64,000 nt of DNA, taken from assembly GCA_035633215.1 (NCBI GenBank), contig DASQFI010000071.1, positions 101,255 to 165,254 of the forward strand. The letters are read 5' to 3'. The notes beneath the pieces were generated by a model. The model worked only from the letters and a program-made list of their open reading frames with translations. It was not told where the DNA came from and ran no database searches. Position numbers and translations under genes: made by a program. Below are positions 19,466-25,719 of the stretch, piece after piece; position 1 is the first letter of the stretch; each line of letters opens with the position of its first letter. Source of the stretch: DASQFI01 sp035633215. GTDB taxonomy: Bacteria > Acidobacteriota > Vicinamibacteria > Vicinamibacterales > SCN-69-37.

Positions 19466-19560
19466 CGGGGGACTTCGTCCCGCCGGACCCCCTATCGCCG
19501 TCGCTCGCGGGGCCCCACGATCCCCGCTCCGCTCCGGCGGGCCGCGCCAAGGCGCGGCGA
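19466..19560. repeat. palindromic GC element, parA-parB spacer
   Basis: An intergenic member of the family found in mfd, atpF and glmU. Blocks: CCGGGGGACTTCGTCCCGCC, CCCCCTATCGCCGTCGCTCG, GGGGCCCC and CCCCGCTCCGCTCCGG. Its minus strand is open and reads PERSGDRGAPRATAIGGPAG, the same frame and peptide family as the genic copies although here it is not part of a gene. Confidence 0.8.
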
Positions 19561-19592
19561 ATTGTCTTCCCGTTCCGGTTGTGCGGCGCGCA

Positions 19593-20402
19593 TCATACGT
19601 CGCCGCTGACGTCGCTCGGCACGCCGAGGTCGCGCGCGAGAAATTCGTGCGCGAGGGTGATGTAGGCTTCGGCGCCGCGGCTCCGCGCGTCGTAGAGAAT
19701 CACGGGCACGCCGTGACTCGGCGCCTCGCCGAGACGGATGTTGCGCGGGATCACGGTGGTGTAGACCTTCTCGCCGAAAAAATCGCGGATGTTGCGGCTC
19801 ACCTGCTGGCCGAGATTCGTGCGGTCATCGTACATCGTGAGCAGGACGCCCTCGACGTCGAGATCGGGATTGAACGATCCGCGCACACGGTCGATCGTCG
19901 CAAGCAGCTCGGCGATGCCCTCGAGCGCGAAGTACTCGCAATTGAGAGGAATCAGGACCGTGTCGGCCGCGACGAGCGCGTTCAGGGTGAGGAGCCCGAG
20001 CGACGGCGGCGTGTCGACGAAGATGTAGTCGAAGCGGGTGCGCAGCGCGTCGAGGAGCTTGCGCAGGCGCAGCTCGCGGTCCTCGAAGGCCACGAGCTCG
20101 ATTTCCGCGCCCGTGAGATCCCGATCGGACGGCAGCAGCGCGAGGTGGTCGATCGAGGTCGGGATGACGAACGCGAGCGGATCCTCGTGTTCGCCGGTCA
20201 GCGCTTCGTAGATGGTGCCGGCGTCGGGCGGTTGACCTTTCTTGCCGAGCCCGCTGGTGAGATTGGCCTGAGGGTCGAGGTCGACGACCAGGATGCGCTG
20301 ACCCGCCATGGCGAGGGACGCGGCCAGGTTGATGGCAGTGGTGGTTTTGGCGACGCCACCCTTCTGGTTAGCAATCGCTATAATTCGGTTTGTTTTGGTC
20401 AT
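19593..20402 (-). CDS. parA: chromosome partitioning ATPase ParA
   Basis: A 269-residue deviant-Walker ATPase that moves ParB-parS complexes. The N-terminal MTKTNRIIAIANQKGGVAKT-TTAINLAASLA has the deviant Walker A with signature Lys; VVDLDPQANLTSGLG is Walker A' context and YIFVDTPPSLGLLTLNAL is Walker B. FFGEKVYTTVIPRNIRLGEAPSHG is the conserved Soj/ParA C-terminal segment. Leftward with parB downstream; the promoter must lie in the 114 bp between its start and parS. Confidence 0.97.
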   Translation of the reverse strand: MTKTNRIIAIANQKGGVAKTTTAINLAASLAMAGQRILVVDLDPQANLTSGLGKKGQPPDAGTIYEALTGEHEDPLAFVIPTSIDHLALLPSDRDLTGAEIELVAFEDRELRLRKLLDALRTRFDYIFVDTPPSLGLLTLNALVAADTVLIPLNCEYFALEGIAELLATIDRVRGSFNPDLDVEGVLLTMYDDRTNLGQQVSRNIRDFFGEKVYTTVIPRNIRLGEAPSHGVPVILYDARSRGAEAYITLAHEFLARDLGVPSDVSGDV

Positions 20403-20516
20403 TAGACCAAAATAGTACGCTGGGTGGCTTGCAGATTGTCTGACCTCGGCCGATTTGGGTCAAGAGGAAATGACGCCGGTGCCGCTCCCGTGGCACTTCG
20501 AGGCGAGGGTATGAGC

Positions 20517-20532
20517 TGTTCCACGTGGAACA
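20517..20532. other. parS: parS centromere site
   Basis: TGTTCCACGTGGAACA is a perfect 16-bp palindrome, differing from the common bacterial parS consensus TGTTTCACGTGAAACA by one symmetric pair. Its position 115 bp upstream of parA supports the call. A fragment of an IS transposase begins only a few bases to its right. Confidence 0.9.
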
Positions 20533-20535
20533 TCC

Positions 20536-20596
20536 TGTTGGACGAAGCTCTACGGGAAAGACCCGGCGGATGATGAGAAACGCTACAGCCCAGCCT
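20536..20596 (+). pseudogene. transposase fragment of an older IS1-like element
   Basis: The segment encodes TKLYGKDPADDEKRYSPA, matching VKLYGKDPAEDEKRYSPA in the intact transposase at 22708-23541 with third-position differences, so it is a diverged copy and not a recent duplication. It lies between parS and the ester-cyclase gene in the same orientation as the intact transposase. Confidence 0.85.
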
Positions 20597-20631
20597 ATAT
20601 TATGTGTCCCGTTTCACTGGAGGGTAAAAAC

Positions 20632-20805
20632 GTGCAGATTACCGCGTATGAGCGCACATGGGTTGATGGATTGAACCGCGGTGACGTCTCGGTCGCGGAC
20701 AAGGTGTTCGCGCCCGATTGCGTCATTCACATCAATGGCAGTCCGGAACGCAACCTCGGCGTGGACGGGTTCAAGCAAATGGTGTCAGGGCTGCTCGCCG
20801 CGTTC
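20632..20805 (+). pseudogene. ester cyclase (SnoaL-like), 5' part, disrupted by an IS
   Basis: From the GTG at 20632 (GGAGGG six bases upstream) the frame reads QITAYERTWVDGLNRGDVS, VFAPDCVIHINGS and FKQMVSGLLAAF, then is cut by the IS. This is the first half of a SnoaL-like cyclase fold. Joining it to 23752-23987 after removing one copy of the 8-bp duplication restores the frame (LLAAF-PDLHFTVEDQ). An in-frame ATG at 20602 is an alternative start. Confidence 0.88.
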
Positions 20806-20826
20806 GGTAGTGGGTCAGTTTGCATA
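20806..20826. repeat. left terminal inverted repeat of the IS
   Basis: GGTAGTGGGTCAGTTTGCATA is complementary to the right end over its whole length. It is preceded by the target duplication CCGCGTTC (20798-20805). Confidence 0.9.
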
Positions 20827-20881
20827 GGCCGCGATCCGTTATGCATCCTGGCCTGACCCGCTCTCATGTCAGAATCGTACC

Positions 20882-21190
20882 ATGCCAAGTCGGTCAAGCA
20901 TGCGGAAGGCTGCGGACGACCTTCGCGCGGCAGTCAAACGAATCATTGACGCAGCTGACATAGAGGGGCTGCTCAAGATGGGCGCGCCGGAGGACGAATA
21001 CGACCTGGAGATCTCGCTGATCGCCGCACGGCTGAACTCCCTCCAACAACCGTCTGTCCCAGCGATTGAGGCAATCGTGTTCGACGTCTGGCAAACGAAA
21101 TTCGGCCCGCTGGAAGGCCACGAAGAAGCCTGCAGATACGCGATCCGACCGGTCGCAGAATCGCTATTCGCGGAGATTTCCCGTGGCTAG
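20882..21190 (+). CDS. IS cargo protein, DUF1871-like
   Basis: A 102-residue acidic protein. The segment IIDAADIEGLLKMGAPEDEYDLEISLI, with the GAP-DEYD-E core, resembles DUF1871 (YugE-like) proteins, small helical proteins of unknown function sometimes found beside toxin or immunity genes. The family match is by motif only. It is the first gene inside the left end of the IS and its stop overlaps the GTG of the next gene, so the two form an operon. Confidence 0.6.
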   Translation: MPSRSSMRKAADDLRAAVKRIIDAADIEGLLKMGAPEDEYDLEISLIAARLNSLQQPSVPAIEAIVFDVWQTKFGPLEGHEEACRYAIRPVAESLFAEISRG

Positions 21191-21458
21191 GAAGACTCCC
21201 CGACCAAAGCGCAAAGGCACTGACCACGATTTCACGGTCGTCGCCCTCCGAGTGGTCGAACAGGCCATCGGGGAACGGTTGGACGGTTCGCCACTGCCTG
21301 ATCCGGACAAAGGCAAGAACCCACATGCCGTGGCTCTTGGGAAGCTCGGCGGGTCCAAGGGCGGGAAGGCCCGCGCAAAGAGCCTCACCGCCGCCGAACG
21401 TAAACGGATAGCGGCAAAGGCTGCCTTGGCACGTTGGTCAGGCCGGTCTAGTCGCTAA
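21183..21458 (+). CDS. small basic IS cargo protein with GKLGGxKGGKARA motif
   Basis: From the GTG at 21183, overlapping the previous gene's end, a 91-residue basic protein is encoded. It has a charged N-terminus, FTVVALRVVEQAIGERLDG, and a C-terminal GKLGGSKGGKARAKSLTAAE-RKRIAAKAALARW segment, a motif common in small bacterial proteins of unknown role and suggestive of nucleic-acid binding because of its Lys/Arg content. Its 3' end meets the leftward protease gene (4-bp overlap). Confidence 0.6.
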   Translation: MARKTPRPKRKGTDHDFTVVALRVVEQAIGERLDGSPLPDPDKGKNPHAVALGKLGGSKGGKARAKSLTAAERKRIAAKAALARWSGRSSR

Positions 21459-22402
21459 GGCTGTTTGACGACCATTACTTGCTGGCGCTTCACCAGTGCA
21501 ATCCCGAGATGGTTCTCGATGATCTTGTACGCCTCGGTGTTCATCAGGGTGTGCATAAAGCAGTGATGAACAGTGAGAACGAGATCTTGTAACTCTTGAT
21601 CCAATTCAATTAGCTCGACATCTAGGCCGATAGCTAGGCACTCGTCATAGTGGATGTGTCGATTGTGGGTCTTGTTTCGTGTAAAGCTCGACAGCTTTCG
21701 GACGACGGTCTTCGCCTTTGCTTCCGCGTCAGGATCTCCGTGAAACATGTTCGCTTGAAGTTCAGACCGGACGAACTTATTGGACCAGAGAATGGCGTTC
21801 GTGCATTGTCCCAGGAAAGCTGGCGGGTATTGCGCCAGAATTGGTTGCCACACATAGGCTTTACTGGCGTCTTTCTTGATTTCCTTTGCCGCTTTACGGA
21901 ACTCGCTGATTACTCCATAGGCGGGATATCTACCAAGATGCGGGTCGATAGGACCGAGATTGGCATGCCTGGCCATCAGGATTTTTGCACAGGAACAGGC
22001 GATCATTGCGCCAGCTGACATCGCAATCTGCGGAATAATCGCTCTCATATTCCGGCCGAACATCCTCTTGAGGTAGTCGACCAAGGACTCCGTGGCAGCA
22101 ATACTGCCGCCAGGGGTATGCAGGATCAGATCGAGGCCATTAGCTCGCTGTGCCGAAGTCAACCCGTGAACGGCCATCATGAAGCCGTTCTTGTCTTCGT
22201 CAGTTATCCCAACTTGTGGTGAATCAGCAATATCCGGTTTGGAAAGAAAGCCCGAGTAGTAAGCGATAACCGTTCGTCCAGTTTTATTGTGGAGAGCAGC
22301 GAGATATCGACGCCGGATTGAGTCAACTGCTGAGCGGGCAGCTATTGTGTGCTGAGTTTGTTCCCTTTGGATCTCATCGAGAACAGCTTTCCAATTAGGC
22401 AC
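21455..22402 (-). CDS. Clp-fold serine protease (SDH/SppA-like), IS cargo
   Basis: A 315-residue protein of the serine-dehydrogenase-proteinase (SppA/Clp-like) fold. LDLILHTPGGSIAATESLVDYL gives the oxyanion loop (HTPGG) and IIPQIAMSAGAMIACSCAKI carries the probable nucleophile Ser in SAGAM; ANLGPIDPHLG follows as in related proteins. No signal peptide or membrane segment is clear, so it is likely cytoplasmic. Codon use and base composition are more AT-rich than flanking genes, indicating transfer. It is preceded 9 bp upstream by a 66-residue gene, its probable partner. Function in the cell unknown. Confidence 0.8.
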   Translation of the reverse strand: MPNWKAVLDEIQREQTQHTIAARSAVDSIRRRYLAALHNKTGRTVIAYYSGFLSKPDIADSPQVGITDEDKNGFMMAVHGLTSAQRANGLDLILHTPGGSIAATESLVDYLKRMFGRNMRAIIPQIAMSAGAMIACSCAKILMARHANLGPIDPHLGRYPAYGVISEFRKAAKEIKKDASKAYVWQPILAQYPPAFLGQCTNAILWSNKFVRSELQANMFHGDPDAEAKAKTVVRKLSSFTRNKTHNRHIHYDECLAIGLDVELIELDQELQDLVLTVHHCFMHTLMNTEAYKIIENHLGIALVKRQQVMVVKQP

Positions 22403-22411
22403 GAACCAATT

Positions 22412-22612
22412 CTATTCGCCGATGGGGTCCTCGTAAGCCGAGTACGTCGTGTAGTTTCGAACGATGACGCAACTCACGCCAGTGGGCTGCAACGCTTTCA
22501 AGGTGTCTTCGGTCTGACGGAATAACTCGGGCAGACTGCTTAGAATCTGCTGATACTGTTGCTCTAACTTATTGATTCTATTGACGTTGTCTGCTTTTGT
22601 CGTTCGGGGCAT
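22412..22612 (-). CDS. small hypothetical protein upstream of the protease
   Basis: A 66-residue protein: MPRTTKADNVNRINKLEQQY, then a short predicted coiled coil (LEQQYQQILSSLPELFRQTE) and a C-terminal VSCVIVRNYTTYSAY strand region. No family recognised. Stop lies 9 bp before the protease start, so they are probably cotranscribed; a role as partner or inhibitor of the protease is only a guess. Confidence 0.6.
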   Translation of the reverse strand: MPRTTKADNVNRINKLEQQYQQILSSLPELFRQTEDTLKALQPTGVSCVIVRNYTTYSAYEDPIGE

Positions 22613-22707
22613 GACCTATGGTACCGCGAAGCCGCTTGATTTTCCAGATATGGCATTTCGATTTCACTTGACCATTGCATGCGTGCTAAAGCATAATGGT
22701 CAGTATC

Positions 22708-23541
22708 ATGAATCGCCTGAGAACGCCCCAGCGGGTCGCCGTGGTCAAGGCTCTGGTTGAGGGGAACTCGATCCGGTCAACCGTCCGGCTGACCGGCGTG
22801 GCGAAAAACACGGTCGTTAAGCTCCTGGTCGAACTCGGCGCGGCTGTGGCCGAGTATCAGGACAAGACGCTTCGGAACTTGCCCTCCAAGCGCGTCCAGT
22901 GCGATGAAATCTGGAGCTTTTGCTACGCGAAGAAGAAGAACGTCACGCCGGAGATCCGCAAGAAGAACCCGGCCGCTGGCGACGTCTGGACGTGGACCGC
23001 GATCGACAGCGACAGCAAGCTAATCGTGTCTTTCTACGTCGGCTCTCGTGACACGACCAGCGCGATGGAGTTCCTACGCGATACGGCTGGCCGTCTGACC
23101 AATCGCGTGCAACTGACGACGGACGGCCACAAGCCGTATCTGTCGGCCGTCGATTATGCGTTCGGCACGGAGATCGATTACGCGACGTTGGTGAAGCTCT
23201 ATGGCAAAGATCCGGCCGAAGATGAAAAACGCTACAGCCCGGCCGTGTGCATCGGCTGCGAGCGAACAGTTGTCAGTGGCGACCCTGACCCTGATCACAT
23301 CAGCACATCCCACGTCGAGCGCCAGAATTTGTCAATGCGGATGTCGATGCGCCGATTCACCCGGCTGACCAATGCGTTCAGCCGGAAGCTCGAGAATCAC
23401 ATGGCCGCCGTCGCGCTGTATTTCATGTGGTACAACTTCGGCCGCGTGCATCAGACGCTCCGCGTCACGCCAGCAATGGAAGCCGGAGTCACTGACCATG
23501 TTTGGAGCGTTGAGGAGATCGTGGCACTGTTAGAGAAGTAG
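22708..23541 (+). CDS. IS1-family-like transposase
   Basis: A 277-residue DDE transposase in one frame. The N-terminal HTH (ALVEGNSIRSTVRLTGVAKN-TVVKLL) is followed by RVQCDEIWSFCYAKKK (first catalytic Asp, as in IS1-like enzymes), VWTWTAIDSDSKLIVSFYVG, LTTDGHKPYLSAV (second Asp) and STSHVERQNLSMRMSMRRFT (Glu), then NFGRVHQTLRVTPAM. The ATG at 22708 is chosen over 22696 because family members begin MNRL. It lies near the right end of the IS. All catalytic positions are present, so it is probably active. Confidence 0.9.
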   Translation: MNRLRTPQRVAVVKALVEGNSIRSTVRLTGVAKNTVVKLLVELGAAVAEYQDKTLRNLPSKRVQCDEIWSFCYAKKKNVTPEIRKKNPAAGDVWTWTAIDSDSKLIVSFYVGSRDTTSAMEFLRDTAGRLTNRVQLTTDGHKPYLSAVDYAFGTEIDYATLVKLYGKDPAEDEKRYSPAVCIGCERTVVSGDPDPDHISTSHVERQNLSMRMSMRRFTRLTNAFSRKLENHMAAVALYFMWYNFGRVHQTLRVTPAMEAGVTDHVWSVEEIVALLEK

Positions 23542-23547
23542 GCTGCT

Positions 23548-23721
23548 ATGCCGAGCCGCTTTCACTGGCGTTCTGTCTTTCGATTCCAAGAGCCGGACGC
23601 CTTTACGCGCCTGCCTGAGAAACAGCGCTTTCAACTTATCTTTAGGACGTTTCTGTTTATGGTTTTCGGCCCGGCACTGCTGTGGGCGCTAATCTGGCTC
23701 ACCCGTAGGCTTTTTGCCTAG
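23548..23721 (+). CDS. 57-residue membrane protein encoded in the IS
   Basis: Starts 6 bp after the transposase stop: MPSRFHWRSVFRFQEPDAFT, RLPEKQRFQLIFRTFLFMVF, GPALLWALIWLTRRLFA. The C-terminal half is one hydrophobic segment flanked by basic residues. It ends just before the right inverted repeat. No family recognised; its position suggests an IS accessory gene, perhaps cotranscribed with the transposase. Confidence 0.6.
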   Translation: MPSRFHWRSVFRFQEPDAFTRLPEKQRFQLIFRTFLFMVFGPALLWALIWLTRRLFA

Positions 23722-23730
23722 CCCGGTCAG

Positions 23731-23751
23731 TATGCAAACTGACCCACTACC
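23731..23751. repeat. right terminal inverted repeat of the IS
   Basis: TATGCAAACTGACCCACTACC, complementary to the left end, followed by the target duplication CCGCGTTC at 23752-23759. Confidence 0.9.
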
Positions 23752-23987
23752 CCGCGTTCCCTGATCTTCATTTCACTGTCGAGGATCAAATTTTGGCAGG
23801 CGATAAGGTCGCGACACGATGGGTCGCAGCGGGCATCAACAGCGCCCCTCTCGGCAGTGTCCCCGCAACCGGGCGTCAGGTGCGAGTCGACGGCCTCATT
23901 TTGGACCGTGTAGTTGACGGCAAAGTTGTAGAACGCTGGGAACAATGGGACCAGATGGGGATGCTGCAACAGCTTGGGCTCGCGTGA
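23752..23987 (+). pseudogene. ester cyclase (SnoaL-like), 3' part
   Basis: Continues the disrupted gene: PDLHFTVEDQILAGDKVATR, WVAAGINSAPLGSVPATGRQ, VRVDGLILDRVVDGKVVERW and EQWDQMGMLQQLGLA, then TGA. The pattern (DLHFTVEDQ, GDKVATRW, G.V..DGL...VDGKV.E.W...D..GMLQQLG) is typical of SnoaL-like ester cyclases of unknown substrate. A second partial IS end follows 28 bp after the stop. Confidence 0.88.
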
Positions 23988-24015
23988 AGTGTGACAAGTT
24001 CTATTCAGTCGGATT

Positions 24016-24031
24016 CAAACTGACCCACTAC
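24016..24031. repeat. solo IS end downstream of the ester cyclase
   Basis: CAAACTGACCCACTAC is identical to the right end of the IS at 23735-23750 in the same orientation but has no partner element to its left other than the ester cyclase. With the transposase fragment at 20536 it outlines an older, decayed copy. In 24032-24365 I see no convincing gene; short open frames there lack protein character. Confidence 0.8.
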
Positions 24032-24365
24032 AAAGCCGACAGACGAACCGCTCAGCCGGCGTTCGCTCCACGGTTCATGGGCGAGCTTAGAGTGAACCTC
24101 TGTCGTGTTCGGGGGATCCTGGATATCGCTTCATGGGTCGCCCTCGACTTCAGTTGTTCTGGAGCGGACCGCGGCTCGTCGACTCGATGCGCTCGAGGAG
24201 CTGAACCACCGCGTCAACTCGCCTCGTGATCCGGTGCTGCCCGGAAGACGGATTGATGCTCGAAGCCTACCGCATCGGCGGAACGAGGAAGCGACCTCGG
24301 TCGGAGCCTCCCTTGTGCAAAGCTCATTGTGGTGAAGTGTAATTGTTTATGCAGAGTTAGTGATT

Positions 24366-24405
24366 TTCAATAGATCGATAGCTCGATCGTTCAATCCATC
24401 AATGG
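24366..24405. repeat. single 8-nt-period arm (TTCAATAG/ATCGATAG type)
   Basis: Octamers TTCAATAG, ATCGATAG, CTCGATCG, TTCAATCC, ATCAATGG run without a gap and closely resemble the right arm at 50951-50990. The TAG stop of the permease remnant (24406-24408) abuts the arm. No inverted partner is seen nearby. Confidence 0.75.
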
Positions 24406-25030
24406 CTATCCTTCTGTCCGCAACGCGACCGTCGGATCAATCCGCGTCGCGCGCGCGGCCGGGAGCCAGGTGGCGACGAACCCGGTGGCGAGCAGCACGA
24501 CCGCGACGCCCGCAAATGTCCACGGATCGCGCGGGCTGATCTCGAACACGAGCGCGCCGAGCGATCGCGCAAGTAGAAGCGCCATCCACCCGCCCGCGAT
24601 TGTCCCGACTGCGACGGGAAGCATCCCGCGCGCAACGATGAGCCGTTGCACTACCCGCGCGCAAACCGTCGACGACCGACGCAGGCGCGATCGCCGGCCT
24701 GACGAGCAGACTCGTCGACCACGTCGTCGGCCCGGTGCCGAGCACCAGAGCGTAGCAGTCGAACGATCTCGCCTCGGCCTGCCAGTCGCGCGCGACCTGG
24801 AGCGGGATGCTGGCCTGGTTGCTTCTCGGCGAGACCTGCCACAGATGGACGAGACGGTCGGCGTTGCCGAATGCGAGGTCTCGGCTGAACGCGGCGTCGG
24901 CGGTCGTCAGGATCAGGGCGGTGCCGCCAATGCCGATGGCGAGCGTCAGCGCCGCCGGGATCGTGAATCCCGGCGAGCGAAGGAGCGATCGAATCGCGAG
25001 ACGGGTATCGCGTTTGAGCGAGTCCAGCAT
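24406..25030 (-). pseudogene. ADOP/MacB-type permease, internally deleted
   Basis: The 5' part (25030 to about 24660) encodes MLDSLKRDTRLAIRSLLRSP, a membrane helix and the start of a periplasmic domain (FDCYALVLGTGPTTWS). After PASVVDGLRAG the frame changes, and the C-terminal part of such a permease follows (VARGMLPVAVGTIAGGWMAL, LLATGFVATWLPAARATRID, PTVALRTEG). Roughly 600 residues of the usual about 800 are missing, with a frameshift at the junction, so the gene is dead. It lies downstream of rsmG. Confidence 0.85.
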
Positions 25031-25069
25031 GTGCGTTGGACGGCGAACCGGCGACCGAGGGTTGCGAGG

Positions 25070-25714
25070 CTAGACCTGAAGAATGGAGAGCTGACTGCGA
25101 GGGGGCGTCGAGATGGTTTCGGTCGTCGCCTTGCCAAATAGCGCTGTCATCGCCGGCGCGCACGCCGGGTCCGGCCGGCCGCCGAACCAGAAGACGCGAC
25201 CGCCGGTCCGGAGCAACCTCTCGATACTCCCCCATAGGTCTACCGTGGGCGTCACCGCACGGAGTGTCACGATGTCGGCCTGCCCTCGCAGATCAACGCG
25301 CGCGGCCAGCTCCTCGAGGCGACGGTTCTCGACGTCCACTTCGGTTAACTCGAGGTGACGGACAGCCTCGCGCAGGAACGCCGCTTTCTTGAGCCGGGAC
25401 TCCACGAGTGTCATCTCGAGGCGGGGCGCCGCAATCTTCATTGGAATCGCGGGCGAACCTCCACCCGATCCAACGTCGATGACGATCCGGTCGGCGGGGT
25501 CGATTCGGAACGCGGCGACCAATGGCTCAATCAGCAATCGATCAATCGCGTCGTCGGTGGGCGGGGTCAGTTCGAGCGCGGTGAGGTTGACGGTCTTGTT
25601 CCATCGCGCGAGGAGCTCGACGTAGGCGGCCAGCTTGTCCGCGACGACCGGATCAATCGAGAGCCCGGCCTGCGAGGCCCGGCGCGCGATGTGTGTTCGC
25701 AGGCCTCCAGACAC
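25070..25714 (-). CDS. rsmG: 16S rRNA (guanine-527 N7)-methyltransferase
   Basis: A 214-residue SAM-dependent methyltransferase (GidB). LLARWNKTVNLTALE is the N-terminal signature, VIDVGSGGGSPAIPMKI the SAM loop, MTLVESRLKKAAFLREAV the adenine-binding strand and DIVTLRAVTP the catalytic region. It follows mnmG by 5 bp in the conserved mnmE-mnmG-rsmG order; in many genomes parA comes next, but here an IS island intervenes. Confidence 0.93.
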   Translation of the reverse strand: MSGGLRTHIARRASQAGLSIDPVVADKLAAYVELLARWNKTVNLTALELTPPTDDAIDRLLIEPLVAAFRIDPADRIVIDVGSGGGSPAIPMKIAAPRLEMTLVESRLKKAAFLREAVRHLELTEVDVENRRLEELAARVDLRGQADIVTLRAVTPTVDLWGSIERLLRTGGRVFWFGGRPDPACAPAMTALFGKATTETISTPPRSQLSILQV

Positions 25715-25719
25715 GGGCC

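Larger units (their letters stand above)
20806..23751 (+). mobile_element. IS1-like element with cargo genes
   Basis: A 2946-bp element. Left end GGTAGTGGGTCAGTTTGCAT (20806 on) and right end TGCAAACTGACCCACTACC (to 23751) are perfect inverted repeats of about 21 bp. It is flanked by an 8-bp direct repeat CCGCGTTC (20798-20805 and 23752-23759), a target duplication of the size made by IS1-type transposases. Content: two small rightward genes, a leftward protease operon, the transposase and a small membrane ORF. The cargo between the left end and the transposase is visibly more AT-rich than the surrounding genome. Confidence 0.92.

Noticed and set aside
21455..22402. ClpP or signal peptide peptidase proper
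   Set aside because: The catalytic layout (HTPGG and SAGAM) fits the SDH/SppA-like group, without the ClpP Ser-His-Asp spacing or a membrane anchor.
24032..24365. Possible integron attC-like site or small gene downstream of the ester cyclase
   Set aside because: Some inverted words occur (GCCGAC..., CCGGCGTTCG), but no paired attC core sites or integrase, and short frames have no protein character.
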